The notes under the pieces were generated by a model, which did not search any database, was not told where the DNA came from, and saw only the letters and a list, made by a program, of their open reading frames with translations. Made by a program: the position numbers and the translations under genes. A stretch of 36,417 nucleotides of DNA from Bdellovibrio sp. (GTDB lineage Bacteria > Bdellovibrionota > Bdellovibrionia > Bdellovibrionales > Bdellovibrionaceae). Each line of letters begins with the position of its first letter. Position 1 is the stretch's first letter. Shown in pieces: positions 9,346-16,976 of the stretch. Location: NCBI GenBank assembly GCA_013360185.1, contig JABWCO010000019.1, positions 1-36,417 on the forward strand, in the 5' to 3' direction.

Positions 9346-9972
9346 TTAATTTATTTGTATTGCTTTGAATCCGGCGGGTTGTTTCAAAGTGAAAAGCTCT
9401 GACTTAAACTGGACTTCAGTCTGGGGAGCATTAAATTGCCACTGCATTTCGAACTGAGGAGCCGTTATAACGACCTTCTTTTTTCCTTCGATTCGCGTGT
9501 TCCAAGTCACACGAATGGCACGATTTATATTCTCACATTGAGAGATAAACCCCGTCGCATCCAAACCACACTTCCATCCCGGTCCACGCACAGGTTCATC
9601 AAAGGCAATGTTGACTAAGTTCATCGGATGCAATGGCAGATCAATCATACGACTGAAAGCGCGCTCGGAATTACGACCATAAAAGAAAGTTTTCTGGGGA
9701 TAAATAGAATAAGAAATTTCTGAAGGACTCATCACCAGGCTTGCCACCTGATAACCTAACAACGCCGAGATCTCTAGGCGTGCTCTTTCATTCTTGATCG
9801 CATAAATATCAATATTCAAGGACTGCGTTTTATCGTGCTTTAAATCTTTAACCACCGCCTGGGTTTCCCACTGAGCTTTTTGATAAGCCCCGTCGCGCAC
9901 CAATTTTGTGACACAGCCAGAAAGAAAAAAGGTTAAAACTAAAAAGAGAATTAAATTGATCCTGGTATTCAT
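9346..9972 (-). CDS. LolB-like outer-membrane lipoprotein
   Basis: A 208-residue secreted lipoprotein: signal peptide 1-19 with lipobox LSGC (Cys20) and Val at +2, which favours the outer membrane. The body is rich in beta strands, with segments such as RLEISALLGYQVASLVM and YSIYPQKTFFYG that resemble the LolB/LolA half-barrel, which receives or carries lipoproteins in the periplasm. The similarity is judged by eye and is weak in the second half, so a related lipoprotein of unknown role is the alternative. The start codons of this gene and the divergent gene at 9990 are only 17 bases apart, so their promoters must overlap one another's coding sequence. Confidence 0.6.
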   Translation of the reverse strand: MNTRINLILFLVLTFFLSGCVTKLVRDGAYQKAQWETQAVVKDLKHDKTQSLNIDIYAIKNERARLEISALLGYQVASLVMSPSEISYSIYPQKTFFYGRNSERAFSRMIDLPLHPMNLVNIAFDEPVRGPGWKCGLDATGFISQCENINRAIRVTWNTRIEGKKKVVITAPQFEMQWQFNAPQTEVQFKSELFTLKQPAGFKAIQIN

Positions 9973-9989
9973 TGCCTTAGCATAGGGAA

Positions 9990-10613
9990 ATGAATGCTTT
10001 TAAACAAGCCTTGAATCATTTCAAACAGAACTGGCAATTTGGGCTTATTTTAGGCTCTGCGGCCGCATTTATCGTGCTCTTTTCACGTCATATTCCTTAT
10101 ATAAGCTCGTTTTTGATGTCGGCAGGTCTTTTAAGTCTGCAACAAATTGCAGATCGAAAAATGCGGGGCGAAAAAGGCAAGACCCTTTTGACAGCCAAAG
10201 AGCTCACGGCCTTCCTCGTGGCAGCCGTTGTTCTTTTCCCCACAGGGGTTCTTTTGGGTTCTTCCATGGGCATCTTAGAAAGTCCTCAGCCGTTGCACAT
10301 GACAATGCCGCTGTCTTTGGGGTTATTTATTCTTTCGATTTATTTTTACTTAGTTCTTTCGCAGGCCCTGCGTTTACGTTTGGAAAGCAAAGTGAATATC
10401 GCCAAAGCCATCGATGTGGTCGGACTGAATTCCTTTAAACGCTTTCGGCTATACTTTTCTTTAAGTTTTTATCTGGCAATTTTGGTGATGATTTCAGGTT
10501 TAACTTGGGGAGCCGGTTTTCTGCTCACTCTCCCCTTGTTATTTTATGTCAGCTACTTCTCGTACTTAGAGGTTCGCGAGCAACTTATTAGCGCGAGTTC
10601 TCTGCCGCAATAG
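9990..10613 (+). CDS. Polytopic membrane protein, unknown function
   Basis: A 207-residue protein with about five or six hydrophobic segments (near residues 17-33, 35-50, 70-87, 97-118, 155-172 and 175-195). A short basic loop follows the second segment (ADRKMRGEKGK). AGGGAA immediately precedes the ATG. I do not recognise a family; it could be a small integral-membrane sensor or transport accessory. The 3' end overlaps the convergent TPR lipoprotein gene by 26 bases. It is divergent from the LolB-like gene with only 17 bases between starts. Confidence 0.75.
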   Translation: MNAFKQALNHFKQNWQFGLILGSAAAFIVLFSRHIPYISSFLMSAGLLSLQQIADRKMRGEKGKTLLTAKELTAFLVAAVVLFPTGVLLGSSMGILESPQPLHMTMPLSLGLFILSIYFYLVLSQALRLRLESKVNIAKAIDVVGLNSFKRFRLYFSLSFYLAILVMISGLTWGAGFLLTLPLLFYVSYFSYLEVREQLISASSLPQ

Positions 10614-12465
10614 GAGCTTCGACCGACGCGGGAAAGCGTGGATTGGCTAGCTCTTGTTTTTCGATCGCAAAAATCTTGCTACGGATTTCATCGACTTTCT
10701 TTTTGTCTGTTTCAAGATCTGCGGCTTTGCGATACATTTTTTTCGCTTTATCAACCATCGCCTGCTTATAATAGGCATCACCCAAGTGTTCTGCGATAAT
10801 GCTGACTGTTCCTTGATACTTGTGAGCTGCCTCTAGGAACTTAATCGACTCTGCAAACTTCGCTTGTTTGTACAAGATCCATCCCAAAGTATCTAAGATG
10901 TAACCATCTTTGGGTTCAAGCGCCAAAGCTCTTCGCGCTAAGTCCTCAGCTTCTGGCAAGTGTAAGTTCATTTCAGCCCAAGTGAAGGCTAAATAATTCA
11001 TCCCTTGCACGTGATTGGGATCGATCTCTAACACCCGTTTCATCTCTTTGATCACGATCTCTTTTTTACCTAGACGGTCATTGATCGTCCCATAGTAAAA
11101 TCTTAATTGCGCGTTATCGGCAAACTTTTCTAAACCTTGCTCTAAGATTTTTGAAGCGGCTGCGTAATCACCTTTTTCATCCAACAAAGAAGCATACATT
11201 GCAAAAATTTGCGGTTGATCCTGACGGTCTTTTAAACCTTTAGAAGCAACTTCCAAAGCTTCCTCCAGTTTCCCCAAACCTTTAAGTAAGTAAGCCGCAT
11301 GCACCACAGCTTCACCATAATAAGTGCTTGTCACCGGAATCTTGCGATACTCCCTTGCCGCTTTTTCCGCTTGCTGCATTTCTTCAAACACGGCTGCCAA
11401 GTAAAAACGAACTTTGTCAGATTCTGGAGCATCCTTAAGAATGTCTTCTAATTTTTGAGCTGCCGTATCGTAGCGTTTTTGTTCTATTAGGATCAAAGCC
11501 ATTTTCATGCGCACATTTAATGGCTCATCAGATTCGCTTTCAACCACTTCCAGCTGTTCATAGGCCGCTGCATAGTCACCGCGATCAATGTAAGTTTGCG
11601 CTAAAATTTCGGCGATGCGACCACTGGGCGTATTTTCCTTTTGAAATTCACGGTACAAAGCAATCGCCTTGTCTTCCTTTTTTTGTTTTCCATAAAGGGC
11701 ACCCAAAGCTAATGTCGCATCAGCAAAGTCCGGCTTTAACTTCAAAGCCTTTTTGAAATAATCTTCTGCGACTTTTTGATATTTTGCCTCGGGCTGCTCT
11801 ACTCGCACGCGGCCAATATAGTAATTTGCTAAATATGGCGTCGCGTATTCAGGATTTTTCGCCAAGGACTCAAAATATTTTACTGCAGTGTCGTACTGCT
11901 TCTGTTCAGAATACAACGCGCCGATATACAACGGCGCTTCCGTGTTGTTTGGCTGCAGCTTCATCACTTTCGTGTATTCAACCATCGCCTTTGGGTAAAG
12001 CTTCATTGACGAATACAAACCACCCAACAACAGTTTAGCATCGATATTTTTCGGATCTTTTTTCACGGCCTCTTCGGCTTGACTCATGGATTCAGAAATC
12101 AAACCTTGCTTAAGGTACTCTGTCGCCAAACGCATATTCACCGCCGGAGACTCTTGATCATACACCAAAGTCATTTTGAAGGACTCTACCGCTTTCACTG
12201 AGTTTCCATCTAAACTGTACGCTTCGCCCATTGCAAAGTAATAGTCCGCTTGAGTGCGCATGTACAAAGGATCTAAGGTAGCGCTGCCGTCACTTGCTAG
12301 AGTCGCAGGAGCAAAGGATGCAGGAGCGCGATTTTTATCATCATACGAAGATTCATAGTATGTTGCTTTGCCTGATTCAGATGTCGAAGACGACGTGAAA
12401 GTCGCACAGGCAGTGAGAGTTAATAAAACAGGGAGGATTATCGCGGCCCTAGTGTATGGAAACAT
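10588..12465 (-). CDS. TPR-repeat lipoprotein
   Basis: A 625-residue lipoprotein: signal peptide with lipobox LTAC (Cys19, Ala at +2), a short Ser/Thr-rich linker, then about a dozen tetratricopeptide repeats from residue 70 to near 600. Typical repeat wording is visible (AVKYFESLAKNPEYATPYLANYY, ALGALYGKQKKEDKAIALYREF, LGWILYKQAKFAESIKFLEAAH). Such long TPR lipoproteins act as scaffolds at the outer membrane, for example in secretion, polysaccharide export or pilus assembly. The partner is not evident here. AAGGAG lies 6 bases before the ATG. The gene is not obviously in an operon. Confidence 0.9.
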   Translation of the reverse strand: MFPYTRAAIILPVLLTLTACATFTSSSTSESGKATYYESSYDDKNRAPASFAPATLASDGSATLDPLYMRTQADYYFAMGEAYSLDGNSVKAVESFKMTLVYDQESPAVNMRLATEYLKQGLISESMSQAEEAVKKDPKNIDAKLLLGGLYSSMKLYPKAMVEYTKVMKLQPNNTEAPLYIGALYSEQKQYDTAVKYFESLAKNPEYATPYLANYYIGRVRVEQPEAKYQKVAEDYFKKALKLKPDFADATLALGALYGKQKKEDKAIALYREFQKENTPSGRIAEILAQTYIDRGDYAAAYEQLEVVESESDEPLNVRMKMALILIEQKRYDTAAQKLEDILKDAPESDKVRFYLAAVFEEMQQAEKAAREYRKIPVTSTYYGEAVVHAAYLLKGLGKLEEALEVASKGLKDRQDQPQIFAMYASLLDEKGDYAAASKILEQGLEKFADNAQLRFYYGTINDRLGKKEIVIKEMKRVLEIDPNHVQGMNYLAFTWAEMNLHLPEAEDLARRALALEPKDGYILDTLGWILYKQAKFAESIKFLEAAHKYQGTVSIIAEHLGDAYYKQAMVDKAKKMYRKAADLETDKKKVDEIRSKIFAIEKQELANPRFPASVEAPIAAENSR

Positions 12466-12558
12466 TAGATCTCCTTAGTCACTAGGCTGATCGGCGTATT
12501 TTGAGAATTTCTTTATGTAACAGGACCTCATCGCGACCTAAATCGTGAGAGGGAGAAT

Positions 12559-13263
12559 CTAGTTTTGAGACATACTCAGAAGAACACCCATATCGTCGCC
12601 TAAATAAAGGGGCTGTTCTTTGACGGGAGCTTCCTCATTGTCGAGGCTAGCCGTCTCTACTTTCTGATTGGGACCAGAAGACCAGACCAGAATACGCACC
12701 TTTCCTAGGGCATCCGCAGAGAGAATGCGATAGCGATACGGCTGACCCCATGGGTCCACCCCCATCGTACCGGTGCTGCGCAAATTTTCAGGAGAAAACG
12801 TCTGGGAATCGTCTATGGAAGCGGGATTTCGCGATTTTTTTTCTGCAGAAGAGGCTGAATTTTTTGCCGCTTCGCGGTATATTTGCACGACTTGATAACC
12901 TACAACTTCGGCTTTTTGGCGGGCAATTTCGCTGCGTGAATCTTCAATTTGGCGGTTCCAGGGGGTCGCAATGATCGCCGTTGAAAAGCCGACAAGACCC
13001 AATAGAGTCAATACACCCGACGACTTAAACTCTTGTTTTTCTTTAGTTTTCATTAAACGATGCCCCACCCGCAAAGAAAGCTTATTTACGTTTCGGCGGG
13101 CTTTTCGAAAAACTTTAGACAAAGGTCGGTAAAAGTTTTGAAAACGGGTGTTTATTTGTTTTAAAAATAACGCCGAGAGTCTTTTCTTTTGATCTGACGA
13201 GCCCTTGACAAGGGGTGGCGGCAGGGATAGGTTGCGCCCATCTGCAAGGGGACGCTGAATCAT
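12559..13263 (-). CDS. Single-pass protein with pseudopilin-like C-terminal domain
   Basis: A protein of 234 residues from the ATG at 13263, which has AAGGAG 12 bases upstream. It has a basic, presumably cytoplasmic N-terminus of about 80 residues, one hydrophobic segment (GVLTLLGLVGFSTAIIATPW), then a soluble region. The C-terminal part has DPWGQPYRYRI followed by a strand and SSGPNQ, the wording found at the end of type II secretion major pseudopilins (GspG). A prepilin peptidase site with Glu at +5 is not seen, so it is probably not assembled as a classical pseudopilin. Other starts are possible: an in-frame GTG at 13314, or ATG at 13053, giving a 164-residue protein with the hydrophobic segment near its N-terminus. 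Function unknown. Confidence 0.65.
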   Translation of the reverse strand: MIQRPLADGRNLSLPPPLVKGSSDQKKRLSALFLKQINTRFQNFYRPLSKVFRKARRNVNKLSLRVGHRLMKTKEKQEFKSSGVLTLLGLVGFSTAIIATPWNRQIEDSRSEIARQKAEVVGYQVVQIYREAAKNSASSAEKKSRNPASIDDSQTFSPENLRSTGTMGVDPWGQPYRYRILSADALGKVRILVWSSGPNQKVETASLDNEEAPVKEQPLYLGDDMGVLLSMSQN

Positions 13264-13316
13264 TAGACAGCATATCTCCTTGAGACTTTGGGGAAATTTC
13301 AAATTGGGAGGCACTT

Positions 13317-13865
13317 TTGATCAACCAAAACGAAACATTAACATCGAAGCCAAATTCTAAAGTTAAAATCATCAAGCGCTATCAGAATCGCAAACTTTAC
13401 GACACACAACAAAGCTGCTACGTGACTTTGGACGATATCGCTAAAATGATCCGTACAAACGAAGAAGTGATGGTTATCGATAACAAATCGAAAAACGATA
13501 TCACTGCTGCTACTTTGACGCAGATCATTTTCGAAGCAGAAAAGAAAGCATCTCAATATGCTCCTCTTTTCACACTTCGCGAAATTATCCAAAACGGTAA
13601 CGGAAGCATCTCTGGTTACCTTGCGAAACTTGGTGCGTTCCCTCAGGATTACATGACTAAGCAACAAGTTAACACTGTTGTTGAAAATGCTTCTACTGAC
13701 AGCGTTAAGCAAAACTTGGAAAACCGCGTTGCAACTGCAGCGACTCGCTACAACACAGACACTACTGCTAAAGTAGCTGCTGAAAAAGCGACTGTTCTTC
13801 CTGGTCTTCAACAAGACGACGAGACTCCGAACCTTCCAGGTTCATCTCTTGGCTTGAACAACTAA
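13317..13865 (+). CDS. phaR: PhaR-like polyhydroxyalkanoate synthesis regulator
   Basis: A 182-residue protein with the PHB accumulation regulatory domain near residues 17-80 (IIKRYQNRKLYDT, YVTLDDIAKMI, VMVIDNKSKNDIT). PhaR proteins bind DNA and polyhydroxyalkanoate granules and repress phasin genes. The start is a TTG at 13317, preceded by GGGAGG with 5-base spacing. Residues about 81-115 (APLFTLREIIQNGNGSISGYL) also fit the family, and the last 60 residues are a helical, low-complexity tail. No PHA synthase or phasin gene is in the window, so whether it controls storage polymer or something else here is open. A terminator follows 26 bases after the stop. Confidence 0.85.
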   Translation: MINQNETLTSKPNSKVKIIKRYQNRKLYDTQQSCYVTLDDIAKMIRTNEEVMVIDNKSKNDITAATLTQIIFEAEKKASQYAPLFTLREIIQNGNGSISGYLAKLGAFPQDYMTKQQVNTVVENASTDSVKQNLENRVATAATRYNTDTTAKVAAEKATVLPGLQQDDETPNLPGSSLGLNN

Positions 13866-13891
13866 GACTGAGTTAGACAAACAAATATGAA

Positions 13892-13919
13892 AAGGCTCTG
13901 GAAACAGAGCCTTTTTTAT
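13892..13919. terminator. Rho-independent terminator after phaR-like gene
   Basis: AAGGCTCTG (13892-13900), GAAA tetraloop, CAGAGCCTT (13905-13913), then TTTTTATTT. The hairpin is perfect over 9 bp. It terminates the PhaR-like gene (+). It may also end the convergent lipoprotein gene, whose stop lies within the T-tract. Confidence 0.9.
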
Positions 13920-15157
13920 TTAAGCGAACGCCAGACGATGAATTTCTTTTGGCCGGACTTGATTTCAACCGTTCGTTCCTCTGACGACTCACCCGTCGGC
14001 GTTCCCGACATATTAAGCCCTTCCACAGTTGCCAAGTATTTTCCCGGCGCTAAAGGAACACGAATGATTTGAATTGTTTGTGGCAAGGTTGACCACTGGC
14101 GCACATCTGCACGATCAGCCACATTCATGGCAATCCACGCAAGACTTCCCAAAAGCTCGTTTTTTTGGCGCAACTGATCTGACAACACCGCTTTGGTAGC
14201 AATTCCTGCGACACGTTTTGCGACTAGAATGCCTTGGTCATCCATTAAGGTCGCGATAGCCGCGTTTTGAACATCGTAAACTTCACGGCTAAGATACGAT
14301 TTACTGCTGACATTCAAACGCGCTTGTTGTGTTTCACTATACACCGGCACCAGCGTCGGAAAACGATACTCGCCTGGGCCGGGCGCTTTTCTTGGTCCCC
14401 AACCCTGTTGATAAATCACAATAAGTTCGCCGCGAGTTTTATCGTACCAGGACGAATCTTCCACCACTTCAGGGAACTTCTTTTTCCAATCCTGGTAAGC
14501 ATCCATACGGCGCGCCAGTTTTGCAGAGCGGATCAAGTCCTCACGAATTGTCGTAATCGTCGAATCAATTTTATAGGCTTCGTTGTAGGCTATGTAAGCG
14601 TCGTCATAATTTCGACTGGCTTCCCAGGTCACAGCAGAAAGATACTTACTGAAAGAGTTCAGTTCGAACGCCTTTTTTTCATCAGCGCGATATTTTAAGA
14701 ACTTTTCGTTAATGCGACGGGCTTCAACCAAAGCATCATCAAGCTTTCCCATCTCTAAAAAATTCATGGCCAGGTACGCGTTGATAAAGATCTTTTCAAA
14801 CGTGTCGCCTTTGTATTGCACCATTTCCTCATTCAGCGCCAAAGATCCGGCGATCCGCGACACCGAGTGATAATCAATTTGTTCTGCCAAACGATCGGCT
14901 TGCAAAAAAACGTCATTACTTTCTTTGTACTGACCAGCCAATTGCAAAGCCACACCGTAATCCAACAAGTAAACCAGTTGGTCCCCATTGGCTTGATTGG
15001 CTAAGGGTTTTAGTTCAGTGATGGCGGCTTGAAAATCGCGCCGGGCAAGAGCCTCCCGTGCACCAGTCACTTTGTTTTGATAAGTGGCACAACCTAGAAG
15101 CGATAAACTAAAAAAAAGACCCACGACAGGCGTGAGTCTTCGTAAGAAAAAATTCAT
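13916..15157 (-). CDS. COG3014-like lipoprotein
   Basis: A 413-residue lipoprotein with signal peptide and lipobox LLGC (Cys23, Ala at +2). The first half is helical and TPR-like (YLLDYGVALQLAGQYKESNDVF, LAMNFLEMGKLDDALVEAR). The second half is a beta-rich region with motifs GELIVIYQQGWGPRK and RVPLAPGKY, followed by a WSTLPQTIQI segment. This combination recalls COG3014, an uncharacterised family often encoded beside LpoB-like and YcfL-like lipoproteins (my recollection, not checked here). The LpoB-like gene is indeed immediately upstream, only 4 bases away, so the two are almost certainly co-transcribed. A role in cell-wall synthesis at the outer membrane is inference from this pairing. Confidence 0.8.
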   Translation of the reverse strand: MNFFLRRLTPVVGLFFSLSLLGCATYQNKVTGAREALARRDFQAAITELKPLANQANGDQLVYLLDYGVALQLAGQYKESNDVFLQADRLAEQIDYHSVSRIAGSLALNEEMVQYKGDTFEKIFINAYLAMNFLEMGKLDDALVEARRINEKFLKYRADEKKAFELNSFSKYLSAVTWEASRNYDDAYIAYNEAYKIDSTITTIREDLIRSAKLARRMDAYQDWKKKFPEVVEDSSWYDKTRGELIVIYQQGWGPRKAPGPGEYRFPTLVPVYSETQQARLNVSSKSYLSREVYDVQNAAIATLMDDQGILVAKRVAGIATKAVLSDQLRQKNELLGSLAWIAMNVADRADVRQWSTLPQTIQIIRVPLAPGKYLATVEGLNMSGTPTGESSEERTVEIKSGQKKFIVWRSLK

Positions 15158-15161
15158 CTAA

Positions 15162-15761
15162 TTAAAGACCAATAGATTTCTTTTTAAAGGTTTTACGAAT
15201 TTGTTTTTGATCAGACCAAGTGATCATGCTTGATTTCAAGTTCGTCAAATTCAAAGTCAGTTTGTAATAGACTGATTTGTCTTTACCAACTTCCTGAACA
15301 ATTGAATCCAAACGCCCATTGATGATGAAATCGGCTCCGACTTGACCACCAGGGCCTTTTTTAGAGTCTTCTGCGACCATTCCAGAGTTTTGATAGTTGT
15401 ATTCATCAGAAATATCCTGACGAGCTTCTTTATCAATAAAGCCAACCTTACCTGATTTCATTAACTCTACGCGAATCATGTCCATGATGCTTTGAGTGTC
15501 GATATGTTCGCTTGTTTTATTTTGCAAGCCCGTCACCATGACCACAGGCATTTTTTTGGTGCCATTGATTGCTGGGGATACCATCAAGCTAGCAACAAGG
15601 TCTGCCACCGCTTTTTGCATGTCTGTTTCTGACCATTGATCATTCATAAGGTTTTCGCGATTTACATCGTCGTATTGACCTTTTACGAAAGCTTTAGGAC
15701 CGCAGCTAACAACTGCCAGAAGTGAAAGAGACAGGGCTGCTAAAGTAAGATTCTTTTTCAT
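15162..15761 (-). CDS. lpoB: LpoB-like penicillin-binding protein activator lipoprotein
   Basis: A 199-residue lipoprotein: signal peptide with lipobox VVSC (Cys20, Gly at +2), a short linker, then an alpha/beta domain (about 45-199). The domain contains PVVMVTGLQNKTSEHIDT and GADFIINGRLDSIVQEV, the LpoB/COG3417 pattern. In enterobacteria LpoB reaches from the outer membrane to activate the peptidoglycan synthase PBP1b. Here the linker is short, so the reach would be small. The gene has a clear promoter and an AGGAAGG ribosome site, and leads the COG3014-like gene. Family assignment is good; that it activates a PBP in this organism is inference. Confidence 0.85.
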   Translation of the reverse strand: MKKNLTLAALSLSLLAVVSCGPKAFVKGQYDDVNRENLMNDQWSETDMQKAVADLVASLMVSPAINGTKKMPVVMVTGLQNKTSEHIDTQSIMDMIRVELMKSGKVGFIDKEARQDISDEYNYQNSGMVAEDSKKGPGGQVGADFIINGRLDSIVQEVGKDKSVYYKLTLNLTNLKSSMITWSDQKQIRKTFKKKSIGL

Positions 15762-15796
15762 AACACCTTCCTATTCCCATTTGGAACATTAACGAA

Positions 15797-15825
15797 AGTC
15801 TATGTCGATGTTTTCGGACAAGCAA
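15797..15825 (-). promoter_or_regulatory. Sigma-70-type promoter for lpoB-like operon
   Basis: On the minus strand, TTGCTT (15825-15820), a 17-base spacer, then TAGACT (15802-15797). The predicted start lies about 30 bases before the LpoB-like ATG. The -10 is the same as that of the mreB promoter. Assigned by eye. Confidence 0.55.
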
Positions 15826-15900
15826 GTCCCAAACCGGACGTCTGAAACGCTTTATTCTGACATCAAGGCTGTGTAGCTTTTGCACGCGCATTAAGAAATA

Positions 15901-16308
15901 ATGGAAGTGTCCACAAGTCTGCAAGCCTATGAATGTCTGCACACGCAAATAAATCCCTTCGTTGAAGAAGTCTGGATTATTGCTCTTAATTCGCATTTAA
16001 AACTCATTAAAACAGAGATGATATTTCGCGGAACAGCAGACCATTGTCTAATTCATCCCCGCGACATCTTCCGTTTTCTGATTCTGTGCAACGCAAGTTC
16101 CTTCGTAATGGCCCACAACCACCCCAGCGGACAAGCACAACCCTCTGAACAAGACATTCTGATCACCCGTAAAATCAATCAACTAGCCAAGGTCTTTCAA
16201 ATTTCATTAAACGATCACATCGTCATGACATCGTCACAATACTTTAGCATGGCCGATCACGGATTTTTTAAACGCTGGAAAAAAAGCACGAACATTTTGA
16301 ATTACTGA
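15901..16308 (+). CDS. Short RadC/JAB-domain protein
   Basis: A 135-residue protein that is essentially one JAB/MPN metalloprotease-like domain of the RadC family. Metal-site motif: His72-x-His74-P-S-G...Pro81-Ser82-x-x-Asp85, with acidic Glu22/Glu23 as the possible catalytic partner. Usual RadC (UPF0758) proteins are about 220 residues and begin with a helix-hairpin-helix region, which is missing here. RadC-like proteins are linked by context to DNA repair and mobile elements, but their activity is unproven. The 3' end overlaps the convergent next gene by 7 bases. No neighbouring phage or integron gene is seen, so a recent transfer is not supported. Confidence 0.85.
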   Translation: MEVSTSLQAYECLHTQINPFVEEVWIIALNSHLKLIKTEMIFRGTADHCLIHPRDIFRFLILCNASSFVMAHNHPSGQAQPSEQDILITRKINQLAKVFQISLNDHIVMTSSQYFSMADHGFFKRWKKSTNILNY

Positions 16309-16907
16309 GCGGCCCCTGCACCGGAACCACTGCCGAAGACTTCCATCTGATTTTGGCTAGGGCGACGAATTGGTGTCACTGAGATGACCCGAGTGAGATC
16401 TTCACTTAACATAACCTTGTAGCCGCCGCGACGAGCATTTTCAACGAACTGGCGCGCGAACTCTTCGCGATAGGCTTGTGAGTATTCTTCTTTCTGCTGA
16501 CTTTCAAAAATCTCTTTTTGTACAACATCATGAGGACTTGAATATTCTTCGCGGCGCTCGCCACGTCCTAATTCATTAGCAATTTCGGCAGCGCGAGTAT
16601 CCTGCGAAAGATCCAAGCGGTCTTCGTTTTGATATGCCCGCTGAGAACTCACGGATCCGAACTCTCGGTTGGCATGCTCTAAACGTAAACGTTGTTCTTG
16701 TTGCTGAATTCTTTCATTAGTCAGCATTAAGTGTTTATTTACCGCTTGTTCATACTTTTCATTTTTTGTCAGAGGTGCGCGAGGCACGGAAGATGAGGAA
16801 TGCACTTCACCCGAATCTAAATAAGAGAAAAGCAACCCGGCCGCGCCAACAAAAAGCAGCAAAGCTAGGAACATAGATTTTTCTTTTTGCGAATTGCGTT
16901 CCGCCAT
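16302..16907 (-). CDS. Single-pass membrane protein with helical polar domain
   Basis: A 201-residue protein with a short charged N-terminus, one hydrophobic segment (residues about 11-30) and a long polar region rich in Glu, Gln and Arg (about 45-165) that is probably helical or coiled. The C-terminal section (RGGYKVMLSEDLTRVISVTPIRRP) looks more globular. It ends in a Gly/Ala-rich tail. I do not recognise a family. There is no clear ribosome site before the ATG. It lies downstream of the histidine kinase after a hairpin and may be separately expressed. Confidence 0.7.
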   Translation of the reverse strand: MAERNSQKEKSMFLALLLFVGAAGLLFSYLDSGEVHSSSSVPRAPLTKNEKYEQAVNKHLMLTNERIQQQEQRLRLEHANREFGSVSSQRAYQNEDRLDLSQDTRAAEIANELGRGERREEYSSPHDVVQKEIFESQQKEEYSQAYREEFARQFVENARRGGYKVMLSEDLTRVISVTPIRRPSQNQMEVFGSGSGAGAAQ

Positions 16908-16939
16908 AGAAAACTTATCGGTGGCGGCTGAAAATTCTA

Positions 16940-16957
16940 GAGACAGTTCCCTGTCTC
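16940..16957 (-). terminator. Perfect hairpin after histidine kinase gene
   Basis: GAGACAG, a GGAA tetraloop and CTGTCTC form a perfect 7-bp stem on the minus strand, followed by TAGAATTTT. It sits 20 bases past the histidine kinase stop and before the next gene. The T-run is short, so it may be a weak terminator or another control element. Confidence 0.45.
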
Positions 16958-16976
16958 ATTCTGCAACAGGACCTGT

